NCBI RefSeq assembly: GCF_902703175.1
Contig: NZ_CACRYJ010000024.1
Coordinates: 1-64,000 of the forward strand
Direction: 5' to 3'
Origin: Occultella aeris
Lineage (GTDB): Bacteria; Actinomycetota; Actinomycetes; Actinomycetales; Beutenbergiaceae
Length of the DNA: 64,000 nt
Shown here: positions 1-7,694 of the stretch, in pieces
How positions within the stretch are numbered: the first letter of the stretch is position 1
Layout of the letters: each line of letters begins with the position of its first letter
The notes under the pieces: generated by a model
What the model was told of the DNA's origin: nothing
What the model saw: the letters and a program-made list of their open reading frames with translations, nothing else
The model's database searches: none
Translations under genes and position numbers: made by a program

Positions 1-1212
1 GTGCCCGCCCAGCCCACGCCGTCGCCCCTGCCGCCCCGCGGGCTGCGGACCGCGATCATCGCGATGGCGATCGGCGGCTTCGCGATCGGCACCACCGAGT
101 TCGCCACCATGGGGCTGCTGCCGCAGATGGCGACGAGCCTCGGCGTCTCGGTACCGACCGCGGGCCAACTCATCTCCGCCTACGCGATCGGCGTCGTGAT
201 CGGGGCACCGCTGATCGTCGTGGTCGCGGCCCGGCTCGAGCGCAAGCAGCTCCTGGTGCTGCTGGCCGTGGCGATCGCCCTCGGCAACGCGTTCTCCGCG
301 CTCGCGCCGGAGTTCGGCTCGATGGCAGTGTCCCGGTTCGTGGCCGGCCTGCCCCACGGGGCGTACTTCGGCGTGGCCTCGCTGATCGCGGCGACGCTCG
401 CCCCGGCCGGCCGCCGGGCGCGCGCGGTGTCGCAGGTGATGCTCGGGCTCACCATCGCGACCATGATCGGCGTGCCCCTGTCGACGGCGCTGGGCCAGTG
501 GGCGGGATGGCGCGCTGCCTACTGGGTGGTCGTCATCGTCTCGCTCGCAGCCGTGGCCGCGATCTGGCGGTTCGTACCGGCGCTGCCCCGCCCGGCGGGC
601 CAGCGCGCGAGCGCCCGCGGGGAGCTGCGGGCGTTCCGGCACGCACAGGTATGGTTCACCCTCGGCATCGCGGCCGTCGGGTTCGGCGGCATGTTCGCCG
701 TATACAGCTACATCGGCGAGATCGTGCCGGAGGTGCTGGGCCTGTCCATCGGCGCGGTGCCCCTGATCCTCGCCGTCTTCGGCACCGGGATGACCGTCGG
801 CACCCTGATCGCCGGGCGCCTGGCCGACCGCTCCGTGATGGGCACCGCGATCGCCGGGCTGGCCGGGATGGCCGTCCTGCTCGCCGGCTTCGCGCTCACC
901 GCGCACTGGGCCGTCGTCGGGGTCATCGGGCTGTTCGCGATCGCCACGATCTCGCAGTTCCTCGGGCCGTCGCTGCAGACGCGGCTGCTGGACTCCTCCC
1001 CGGACGCGCCGTCGCTGGCCGCCGCGCTGCACCACTCCGCGCTGAACATCGGCAACGCCGTGGGCGCATGGGTCGGTGGCCTGGTGCTGGCCGCCGGCTT
1101 CGGCTACCTGGCGCCCGCGTGGGCCGGGTCCGTGCTGGCGGTCGGCGGGCTCGGGATCGCGCTCATCGCCGTGGCCGCGCAGCGGCGCGCCGACGCCGCA
1201 GGTAGAGGTTGA
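1..1212 (+). CDS. MFS transporter, DHA1-like efflux permease
   Basis: Proton-driven drug or sugar exporter of the major facilitator superfamily, in the cytoplasmic membrane. The 403-residue product has about 12 hydrophobic segments. The first half carries the usual MFS features: an N-terminal GTTEFATMGLLPQ stretch (residues about 29-41) typical of the AraJ-like DHA1 group, and a basic loop RLERKQ between helices 2 and 3. The GTG at base 1 is at the window edge, so the true start could lie upstream, although the first residues already look like a normal N-terminus. The last eight codons and the stop lie in a 27-bp sequence repeated exactly at 2765-2791, so the C-terminal tail may have been altered by recombination. 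The substrate cannot be told. Confidence 0.85.
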   Translation: MPAQPTPSPLPPRGLRTAIIAMAIGGFAIGTTEFATMGLLPQMATSLGVSVPTAGQLISAYAIGVVIGAPLIVVVAARLERKQLLVLLAVAIALGNAFSALAPEFGSMAVSRFVAGLPHGAYFGVASLIAATLAPAGRRARAVSQVMLGLTIATMIGVPLSTALGQWAGWRAAYWVVVIVSLAAVAAIWRFVPALPRPAGQRASARGELRAFRHAQVWFTLGIAAVGFGGMFAVYSYIGEIVPEVLGLSIGAVPLILAVFGTGMTVGTLIAGRLADRSVMGTAIAGLAGMAVLLAGFALTAHWAVVGVIGLFAIATISQFLGPSLQTRLLDSSPDAPSLAAALHHSALNIGNAVGAWVGGLVLAAGFGYLAPAWAGSVLAVGGLGIALIAVAAQRRADAAGRG

Positions 1213-1214
1213 CG
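1188..1214. repeat. 27-bp direct repeat, left copy
   Basis: Exact copy of 2765-2791, same orientation, 1577 bp apart. It begins CGCCGACGCCGC and ends GAGGTTGACG. This copy forms the 3' end and stop of the MFS gene. The right copy encodes, on the other strand, the Arg-rich C-terminus of the DUF2306 protein. A 27-base identity is not expected by chance, even at high GC. Together the copies bound the segment holding the 61-bp palindromes and the DUF559 gene. Confidence 0.85.
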
Positions 1215-1228
1215 GCGGCCCCGCTCTG

Positions 1229-1508
1229 GTTCCGCTGACTTGAGATGCGGGTCGCGCCCGCGCCGACCCACAGTTCACGTCAGCGGAACTCCGAGGATGC
1301 CCGTTCCGCTGACTCGAGATGCGGGTCGCGAGCCGCACAACCCACACTTCGCGTCATCGGAACGGGGGCGTCGGTTCCACTGACTCCAGATGCGCATATC
1401 GGGCGGACATACCGACACTTGAAGTCAGCGGAGTCACGAGGCGCCGCGTTCCCCTGTCTCGAGATGCGGGTGCCGAACGTACCAACCGACCATTCGCGTC
1501 AGGGGAGG
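1229..1508. repeat. Array of four 61-bp imperfect palindromes
   Basis: Four units, each exactly 61 bp, at 1229-1289, 1303-1363, 1374-1434 and 1448-1508. Each opens with a GTTCCNCTGAC-like arm and closes with its complement (GTCAGCGGAAC in unit 1). Next to the left arm is a conserved CGAGATGCG-like core, which pairs imperfectly with the opposite side, so each unit could form a long hairpin with arms of about 27 bp. Units differ by compensatory-looking changes: arm core CGCTGAC in units 1-2, CACTGAC in 3, CCCTGTC in 4. This array fills nearly all of the 361-bp gap between the MFS stop and the DUF559 gene. No coding potential is evident. Confidence 0.85.
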
Positions 1509-1530
1509 CGAGCCTGAGCGTTCGGCCCAG

Positions 1531-1573
1531 ACGTCAGGGGGCGAGCCGGGGCGTCAGGGGGCGAGCCGGGGCG
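1531..1573. repeat. 20-bp tandem duplication
   Basis: Two consecutive 20-bp copies (1531-1550 and 1551-1570) of RCGTCAGGGGGCGAGCCGGG, then the start of a third. The sequence resembles the right arm of palindrome unit 4 (CGTCAGGGGAGGCGAGCC, from 1497), so it probably arose by duplication of that arm. It abuts the stop codon of the DUF559 gene. Confidence 0.7.
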
Positions 1574-2599
1574 TCAGAGTCGGTCGGCGCGCGCACGCCG
1601 CACGCGCTTGAGCACGTTCTCGGGCCGACCGAACAGTTGCTCCTTGGTCACTCGGACCACGATCCAGCCCCGGGCGGCGAGATCCTCATACCGAGCGATG
1701 TCGAAGTCCCATTGCTCGCCGTCGGTCAGGTGGTGCTCACCCTCGTACTCGATGGCGATCTTGAGTTCCGGATACGGGAGATCGATGACAGCGACCATCG
1801 TGCCGTCGACCCATAACTCCCAGTTCGCCTCGGGCTCCGGCAACCCGGCTCCGACCACCAGCAGGCGCAGCCAGGTCTCGGGCCGTGATGCAGACCGCGT
1901 CCGGATCAAGGGCAGCGCTTCCCGCAGCGAAGCGATGCCCACGCGCCGACCGCTCCCGACCACGCCTGCCAGTTTCGCGATCGTCGTCAGCGGCGGCGGC
2001 GTGGTCGTGAACATCTGCTCGCGCACCAGCGCATCGCCGACGGCGACGAGGTCGCGCAGGTCCGTGAGCACAGTGCCGAGCATCGCCCAGGTGGTCGCCG
2101 GTGAGGCGAGGCGGACGCCGTACCTGGGATGGGTGACCACGCCCGCCCGATCCGCGTGCACCGCGTGGCCGCGGACCGCATGGTTCCGCGGCACGCGAGC
2201 CGGGCTCAACACACCGACGTCCGGCTCGAGAGGCGCTGCGAGGATCAACCGCGGCGGCAACGGCACGCCCCAGAGCAGCGCGGCCGTGAGGTGGGTGAAG
2301 AACTGGTTCGCCGGCATGACGAGCGCGTACGCCAGCGCCCGTTCGCTCAGTTCGGCCTCCTTGCGCGCGACTCGTCCGGGCTTGGCCACATCCGTGTTGC
2401 GCGCATCGCTCTTGGCAGCACCCGCGTGCCGCGCGTCTCCACGCTCGACCGTGCGCGTCCGCACACCCCGGAAGGGTCGGCCGAGATCGCGTGCCCGAAG
2501 TCGCGATGGGGTGACGCCGCGCCCCCGAGCCTGCCTCACCGAGAACGTCCGTCCAAGAGCCTCGGGGAGTTCACCACGCCTCATGGGGTCACGGTGCAC
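1574..2599 (-). CDS. DUF559 / Vsr-like endonuclease-domain protein
   Basis: About 341 residues. The C-terminal 100 residues contain the DUF559 pattern: IAIEYEGEHH, then a charged stretch, then AARGWIVVRVTKEQL. In the PD-(D/E)XK-like Vsr fold family the acidic and Gln/Glu residues of this region form the metal site. The N-terminal 45 residues look like the helix-turn-helix-like head of AbiEi-type antitoxins. Actinobacteria carry many proteins of this architecture; none has an established substrate that I know of. The start is uncertain: GTG at 2599 follows GAGGG closely, and an ATG at 2584 is an alternative. It stands alone, set among 61-bp palindromes on both sides and inside a 27-bp direct repeat, which raises a possible link between nuclease and repeats. 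Confidence 0.75.
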   Translation of the reverse strand: MHRDPMRRGELPEALGRTFSVRQARGRGVTPSRLRARDLGRPFRGVRTRTVERGDARHAGAAKSDARNTDVAKPGRVARKEAELSERALAYALVMPANQFFTHLTAALLWGVPLPPRLILAAPLEPDVGVLSPARVPRNHAVRGHAVHADRAGVVTHPRYGVRLASPATTWAMLGTVLTDLRDLVAVGDALVREQMFTTTPPPLTTIAKLAGVVGSGRRVGIASLREALPLIRTRSASRPETWLRLLVVGAGLPEPEANWELWVDGTMVAVIDLPYPELKIAIEYEGEHHLTDGEQWDFDIARYEDLAARGWIVVRVTKEQLFGRPENVLKRVRRARADRL

Positions 2600-2682
2600 C
2601 CACCCTCACGCCTCCTGGCGCCTCGCCCATCGGTCCTGTGGACGATCGCTCCTCGCGGATTCCTGTGGATGAGGCGCACCCG

Positions 2683-2743
2683 ATTCCCCTGTCTCGAGAT
2701 GCGAATGCCGACAGAGCATACTCACGACTCACGTCAGGCGAGC
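2683..2743. repeat. Fifth 61-bp palindrome unit
   Basis: Exactly 61 bp, in the same orientation as the four units at 1229-1508. Its left 20 bases (2684-2703, TTCCCCTGTCTCGAGATGCG) are identical to those of unit 4 at 1449-1468. The right arm has drifted (GTCAGGCGAGC). The unit overlaps the 3' end of the DUF2306 gene, supplying its stop codon at 2734-2736. Confidence 0.8.
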
Positions 2744-3474
2744 GCGCCCTCGACGCGTCGGGTCCGCCGACGCCGCAGGTAGAGGTTGACGAACAGCAGG
2801 TTCGGGATGAACGCGAGCCAGCACGTCGCGGCGTAGGCGACGCCGAACAGGGCGTCGAAGTCACCGCCGTACACCGACTGCAGGATCGGTAGCTGGCCCA
2901 CGATCGTCAGGCCGAGCCAGGCCCGGAACGTGACCGCGGCGAACGTCACCGCGAAGTTGCGGATCATCCACTGGCCGTGCTGCCGATAGCGTCCGGCGCG
3001 CGCATGGGCATAGGCGAGCGCCGCCGTCGTGATCCAGAGCAGGTCACCCACCACGAGGCCGGCCGCGGCCACCGGACCGGACGTGGTCAGCAGCGCCACC
3101 ACGATCCCGACGATCGAGGACGGGACGACCCCAGCGAACAGGTACACCCGCCCGATGTAGCGGTGCACGCGCGGCACCCGGCGGATCCGCCGCACGAACT
3201 GCAGCGGCCCGAGCGTGAGTGCGATGGCGCCGGTGGCGATGTGCGTCCACAGCAGCGGGTAGTGCCAGGGCAACTCGTCCCGGGTCTCGACCTGGGAGGT
3301 GGACACGTCGAAGCCCCCGTAGACGACGGCCGCGTAGGCCACCACGCCGAGGGAGAGGAACGCCACCGCCACCACCCGGAACCGGTTCCTGCCCGTGGCG
3401 GGTGGCTTGGACATGGCCGCGACGATCGCGTCCCGCCGGTCGGGGTTGCTGGGCCTGGTGAGCTGGTCCGTCAT
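2734..3474 (-). CDS. DUF2306 family membrane protein
   Basis: 246-residue integral membrane protein with about six or seven hydrophobic segments after a short polar N-terminus. The DUF2306 signature is visible: a His-containing stretch LLWTHIATGAIALTLGPLQF followed by RVHRYIGRVY, and later YRQHGQWMIRN. The conserved histidines suggest possible haem or metal binding, but no function is established for the family. ATG 3472-3474 is chosen because the product then starts just before the first membrane helix; a longer reading frame upstream is not family-like. The stop codon lies inside the fifth 61-bp palindrome, and the last codons are in the 27-bp direct repeat, so the native 3' end may have been remodelled. 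Confidence 0.8.
   Translation of the reverse strand: MTDQLTRPSNPDRRDAIVAAMSKPPATGRNRFRVVAVAFLSLGVVAYAAVVYGGFDVSTSQVETRDELPWHYPLLWTHIATGAIALTLGPLQFVRRIRRVPRVHRYIGRVYLFAGVVPSSIVGIVVALLTTSGPVAAAGLVVGDLLWITTAALAYAHARAGRYRQHGQWMIRNFAVTFAAVTFRAWLGLTIVGQLPILQSVYGGDFDALFGVAYAATCWLAFIPNLLFVNLYLRRRRTRRVEGALA
2765..2791. repeat. 27-bp direct repeat, right copy
   Basis: Exact copy of 1188-1214. It encodes, on the minus strand, part of the basic C-terminus of the DUF2306 protein (NLYLRRRRTRR region). Because here it is embedded in apparently native coding sequence, this is more likely the original copy and the left one the derived copy (inference). Confidence 0.8.
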
Positions 3475-3548
3475 ACCCGCGATCCTGCGCCGCGGGGCAT
3501 GCCCGCCACATCGGCCCGCGGTCCAGAACCCGCCCTGCCACCGTGGTC

Positions 3549-4220
3549 CTAGCTCGCGGGTGGTCCCTGCCCCGGAGTGACGACGCCGTGGTCGAACGCG
3601 TACACGATCGCGGCGGCCCGGTCCCGCACGCCGAGCTTGCCGAACACGGCCCCGACGTGGGACTTCACGGTGCCGTCGCTGACGTGCAGGCCCGCGGCGA
3701 TCTCGGCGTTCGTGGCGCCGCGAGCCATCCACCGGAGCACCTCCGCCTCGCGCTCGGTCAGCTCCTCGAGGCGTCGGCGCTGCCGCTGGTCGGGCACCAC
3801 GGAGCGCCGGTACGCGGCCAGCAGCCGGGGGCTGACGGCGGGGTCGAACCAGGCGGCGCCGCCGGCCACGGCCCGCACGGCGTGGATCAGGTCGGTCGCG
3901 CCGGCGTCCTTGAGCAGGAACCCGGCGGCGCCCGCCTCGAGGGCGCTCCAGAGCACCTCGTCCTCGTCGAACGTGGTCAGGATCAGCACCGGCGGCGGCT
4001 GCGGCAGCGCCCGCACCTCCCGCGTCGCGGCGAGCCCGTCCCGGCGCGGCATCCGCACGTCCATCACCACCACGTCGGGCCGGGACCGGGCGACCGCGGC
4101 CGCGACCTCGGTGCCGTCGACGCACTCGGCGACCACCTCGAACCCGTCCGCCGGGGCCAGGATGCGCGCGATCCCGGCGCGCACGATCGCCTGGTCGTCG
4201 GCGAGGACGACCCGGATCAC
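3549..4220 (-). CDS. NarL/LuxR-type response regulator
   Basis: 223 residues. The receiver domain has the acidic pair D8-D9, phospho-acceptor D54 (VVMDVRMP), and the conserved Lys in LLKDAG near residue 104. The C-terminal LuxR helix-turn-helix (about residues 150-212) reads LTEREAEVLRWMARGATNAEIA, with the recognition helix in DGTVKSHV. It overlaps the upstream sensor kinase by 4 bp (ATGA), so the two form one two-component operon. The target genes are not evident. The neighbouring DUF2306 gene runs in the same direction 74 bp downstream and could be co-transcribed. Confidence 0.92.
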   Translation of the reverse strand: MIRVVLADDQAIVRAGIARILAPADGFEVVAECVDGTEVAAAVARSRPDVVVMDVRMPRRDGLAATREVRALPQPPPVLILTTFDEDEVLWSALEAGAAGFLLKDAGATDLIHAVRAVAGGAAWFDPAVSPRLLAAYRRSVVPDQRQRRRLEELTEREAEVLRWMARGATNAEIAAGLHVSDGTVKSHVGAVFGKLGVRDRAAAIVYAFDHGVVTPGQGPPAS

Positions 4221-5590
4221 GGCGCACCACCGATCGGAACCTCACAGCGCACCGTCCACCCGGCCGGTGTCGGCCCGGCCTGCAGGTCTGCTCCGATGAC
4301 CTCGGCCCGTTCGCGCATCCCGAGCAGGCCGTAGTGGCCGTGCACCGGGCGCGGCGGGACGGGTCGGAGCGGCCCCTCGGTGACGACCTCCATCATCACC
4401 GAGTCCGGCCCGACGGCGGTGCGCACCCGCGTGCGCGCGTCGGGTGCGTGGGTGGCCGCGTTCGCGAGCGCCTCCTGCGCGATCCGGTAGAGCGTGAGCC
4501 CGACGGCGGAGCCCGGCCCGGGTGCGCCGGTGGCAGTTGTTGCGCCCGTTCTGGCGGGTGCGCCGGTGGCGCCGGGCGCAGCCGTCCTGCCGGATGCAGC
4601 TGTCCCTCCAGGCGCACCGGTTCCGTCGGGCGCATCCGTCTCACCGGGCGCACCGGTTCCGTCGGACCCGTCGGTCCCGTCCTCCAGCGCCACGTCCAGC
4701 CCGCGTTCGGCGTAGCCGGCCACGAGCACGGGCAGCTGCGCCAGGCCCGGTAGCGGGGCGTTCCCGGACGGTTCGCCGTCGGCGCGGAGCAGGTCCATGG
4801 TCGCGCGGAGGTCCTGCATACTCGCCCGGCCGACCCGTTCGGCCGTGGCCAGGGCGTCGTCGGCGGAGTCGACGTCGCGGCGCAGCACGTGCCGGGCGCT
4901 GGTGACCTGCAGCAGCACGGCCGCCAGCCCGTGGCCGACGAGGTCGTGCAGATCCCGGGCGATCCGGCGTCGCTCGTCCTGCACGGCCCGTTCGGCGAGC
5001 TCGCGCCGGGCCCGGGTCAACTGGGCGGTGGTCTGCTCCTGGCGGCGGACCACCCAACCGAGGACCGCCGGGAACGAGATGCCGACGACCCACGGCGCCC
5101 ACGCCACCTCGGCCTCCGGCCGCCCGAGCGCCAGTGCGAGAACGGCGACGACCGACAGCGCGACGAGCGCCCACGCCGTCGGGCGGTGCTCGCACCAGGC
5201 CACGCTCACCAGCGCGAACAGGGCGAGCAGGAACAGGGCCGGCTCGAAGTCCCCACCCCACAGCGCGCCGGCCGTGCCGACGATGACCGGGGCGGCCAGG
5301 ACCGGGATCGACACGTCCCAGCGATACCAGGCCGCGAAGGCGGCGACCGGGAGCAGCAGGAAGAGTCCGTTGCGCCAGTCACCCGCGTCCGCGATCACGG
5401 CGAGCAGCGCGAACGCCACCGCCAGTACCGGCACCAGCCGGCGCGCGGGTCCCACCTCGCGGCCCGGGGGCGGCTGCGCCTCGGGCCGGGCCTGCTCCAT
5501 CGAGGTCATGGCCACGACGGTACCGCCGCCGTCCCACCACAGGTCCAGCCGCCCCCGCTCGGGCTCCGCGTCCCACCTCCCGGTGCTCAC
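4217..5590 (-). CDS. Sensor histidine kinase, HisKA_3 (NarX/DesK-like) family
   Basis: Membrane sensor kinase partner of the response regulator at 3549. Several N-terminal hydrophobic segments are followed by the dimerisation helix with phospho-acceptor His in RRIARDLHDLVGHGLAAV, then a HATPase_c domain with an N-box (RIAQEALANAATHA) and a final G-rich box (YGLLGMRERAEVIGA). Between these lies an unusual tract of about 60 residues made almost only of Gly, Ala, Pro, Thr and Asp, encoded around 4500-4690. The tract is repetitive at DNA level. It sits where the ATP-binding domain normally joins the helix bundle. The start could be GTG at 5590 or ATG at 5509. Confidence 0.88.
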   Translation of the reverse strand: MSTGRWDAEPERGRLDLWWDGGGTVVAMTSMEQARPEAQPPPGREVGPARRLVPVLAVAFALLAVIADAGDWRNGLFLLLPVAAFAAWYRWDVSIPVLAAPVIVGTAGALWGGDFEPALFLLALFALVSVAWCEHRPTAWALVALSVVAVLALALGRPEAEVAWAPWVVGISFPAVLGWVVRRQEQTTAQLTRARRELAERAVQDERRRIARDLHDLVGHGLAAVLLQVTSARHVLRRDVDSADDALATAERVGRASMQDLRATMDLLRADGEPSGNAPLPGLAQLPVLVAGYAERGLDVALEDGTDGSDGTGAPGETDAPDGTGAPGGTAASGRTAAPGATGAPARTGATTATGAPGPGSAVGLTLYRIAQEALANAATHAPDARTRVRTAVGPDSVMMEVVTEGPLRPVPPRPVHGHYGLLGMRERAEVIGADLQAGPTPAGWTVRCEVPIGGAP

Positions 5591-5722
5591 CCAGTACCCG
5601 CCGCACTGACCTCGCCCGCCTCGATTCCGATCTCAACTCCGCGGGTACTAGGTGAGCAGCGTCCGAAGGGGCGGCGTCACCCGCCTCGGGACCCGAACCT
5701 GCCATGCGGCACGATGGGAGCC

Positions 5723-6208
5723 ATGATCTCGATCCGCACCGCCACCGCGGCCGACGACGCCGCGATCGTCGCCATCGATGACGCGACCTGGTCTCCCACG
5801 AACTCTCCCGTGTCGGCGCCCGAGGGGCCGCGTTCGGCGTTCGCGCATCTGCCCACGTCGGATGTGCTCGTGGCGGTCACGGCCGAGGCCCGGGTGGCCG
5901 GCTACATCCAGTGGCACAACGTCTTCGGCATCGACTCCCACGCCCATGTGCTCGAGATCAACGGACTCGCAGTGGACCCCGCGCTGGCCGGCCGAGGCAT
6001 CGGTACCGCCCTGGTGGAGGCGGCCGTGGCCGAGCTCGGCCGGCGCGGCGCGCGGAAGGTGAGCCTGCGGGTGCTCTCCACGAACCCGGCCGCGCGCCGG
6101 CTGTACGCCCGCTGCTCGTTCGTGGAGGAGGGCGTGCTGCGCGGGGAGTTCCTGCTCGACGGCGCCGAGGTGGACGACGTGCTCATGGCCCGCCACCTCC
6201 CCCGCTGA
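5723..6208 (+). CDS. GNAT family N-acetyltransferase
   Basis: 161 residues with a complete GNAT fold. The beta4 strand LEINGLAVDPALAGRGIGTALVEAAV carries the acetyl-CoA pyrophosphate loop (R/Q-x-x-G-x-G/A as RGIGTA). The C-terminal NPAARRLYARCSFVEEG is the usual motif after the beta5 strand. The ATG at 5723 follows GGGAG at a good distance and begins the family-like N-terminus ISIRTATAADDAAI. Substrate is unknown; small-molecule or protein N-acetylation are both possible. Confidence 0.88.
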   Translation: MISIRTATAADDAAIVAIDDATWSPTNSPVSAPEGPRSAFAHLPTSDVLVAVTAEARVAGYIQWHNVFGIDSHAHVLEINGLAVDPALAGRGIGTALVEAAVAELGRRGARKVSLRVLSTNPAARRLYARCSFVEEGVLRGEFLLDGAEVDDVLMARHLPR

Positions 6209-6276
6209 GCCGCGCCGCTGAGCCGCCCCGCTGAGCCGCCGAGCCCTCCGCTGAGCCGCCCAGTGCGCTGGCGCGG

Positions 6277-7584
6277 CTACCGCTCGACGAGCGTCGCGAC
6301 GAGCACGTCCGCGATGAAAGTGCCCTCGGCGGTGGGCAGGTCGAGGCCGAGCACGGCCGCGAACGTGGGTGCCTCGTCGAGGATGGAGCGCCGCCCCGCG
6401 TGCACGCCCGCCGCGAAGTCCGGGCCGGACGCGATGAACACGGGCTGCCCGCCGTGCTCCGGGTGGTGCCCGTGGTTGCCGACGTAGCCGATGAAGTCCG
6501 CGTCGCCCGGCACGGCGATGACCGCGCGGTCCAGGTGCGGCGCCACCAGCACGCCCGGCTCGGAGATCACCACGTACTCGAACGGGCCGTCCAGGCCGAA
6601 GCGCTCCAGGGCGGCTGCCGCGGTGATGATCTCGTCGATCCGGAACGCGGGGTGCTCGACGATCTCGACGAGCACCGCCTCGACCTGCGCGCGCCGGGCC
6701 TCATCCAGGCCCTCCGTGAGGAACAGCTGTGCGGACAGGCCGGCGCCGTGGCAGTACACGTCGTAGTCGACGAGCGCCCCGGCGTCATCCAGTCGCAGCA
6801 GCCCGCGCTCGGCGAACAGGGCGTTGAGGTTCGTGTGCTGGGTGGTGGCGAGGTGGCCGTGGTCACTGACGAGGACGATGTTCGTCGACTCGAACGTGCC
6901 GACCTCCTCCAGGGTGGCGAGGATCTCGCCGAGGATCGCGTCGATGCGGCGCAGGGCCGCGTCCACCTGCGGGCTGTGCGGCCCGGTGGCGTGCCGGGCG
7001 GCGTCGACGGCGACCAGGTGCACGAACATCACGTCCGGTCGTTCCACGCGCAGGATGTCCTGGGTCACGCCCGACGCGAAGTCGTTGAAGTCCCGCTTCG
7101 GGGTCCAGACGACCTTGTGCACGTGCGGGGCCACGTAGGTCTCCCACGCGCCGGGCGACGCGGTGCCCCGGTAGAGCTCCTCGATGCCACCCCACTGGTC
7201 GACCTGCCACACCTCGGGCACGAGCACATCGATGTTCGGATCGTGCGCGGTCACCGGCCACTGCACGGCCGCGGTGCGCAGCCCGGCCGCCTTCGCCGCG
7301 GCGAACAGGGTGGGCACCCGGATGTGCCGGGAGTCCCAGAACCAGACCGGGTCCGGGGCGTGCGGGTCGAAGGTCACGTTGTTGTAGATCCCCGACGTGG
7401 CCGGTGTGCACCCGGTGGTCTGTGCCGTGTGGTTCGGGTAGGTGACGGTCGGGAACACGGACTCGATCTCCGCGATCGCGGACCGCTCGATCAGCCGGGA
7501 GAACGTGGGCAGGGTGCGCGCGTACTCGAGGTCCTCCCCCACCATCGCGTCGACGGAGATGACCAGCAGTCGGTTGCGTGCCAT
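6277..7584 (-). CDS. Type I phosphodiesterase / nucleotide pyrophosphatase (alkaline phosphatase superfamily)
   Basis: 435 residues, no signal peptide visible, so probably cytoplasmic. The alkaline-phosphatase metal sites are present: D12 in ISVDAM, the nucleophile Thr near residue 48 in the NPP motif PTVTYPNH, and a distal SDHGH (about residue 237) for the second zinc. It is the last gene of an operon with GDPD and Ugp-like transport genes. That placement fits cleavage of an imported glycerophosphodiester or nucleotide-type phosphodiester. The exact substrate is inferred only from context. Confidence 0.85.
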   Translation of the reverse strand: MARNRLLVISVDAMVGEDLEYARTLPTFSRLIERSAIAEIESVFPTVTYPNHTAQTTGCTPATSGIYNNVTFDPHAPDPVWFWDSRHIRVPTLFAAAKAAGLRTAAVQWPVTAHDPNIDVLVPEVWQVDQWGGIEELYRGTASPGAWETYVAPHVHKVVWTPKRDFNDFASGVTQDILRVERPDVMFVHLVAVDAARHATGPHSPQVDAALRRIDAILGEILATLEEVGTFESTNIVLVSDHGHLATTQHTNLNALFAERGLLRLDDAGALVDYDVYCHGAGLSAQLFLTEGLDEARRAQVEAVLVEIVEHPAFRIDEIITAAAALERFGLDGPFEYVVISEPGVLVAPHLDRAVIAVPGDADFIGYVGNHGHHPEHGGQPVFIASGPDFAAGVHAGRRSILDEAPTFAAVLGLDLPTAEGTFIADVLVATLVER

Positions 7585-7694
7585 TGGGTGTGCCTTCCAT
7601 GAAGGGTCGTCAAGCGGGCGACGGCGGGGGTGCCGTCGGGCGGGACCGTGCGGCAGCCCGCGCGAGGGTCTGTTCGCCCCGCGCAGCCCCCGGC

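Noticed and set aside
1229-1508. CRISPR array
   Set aside because: Units are 61-bp imperfect palindromes that differ from each other, with spacers of only 10-13 bp and no cas genes nearby.
2734-4245. 503-residue frame merging DUF2306 with upstream sequence
   Set aside because: The upstream half is antisense-frame noise over the response regulator gene; only the part from 3474 downward is DUF2306-like.
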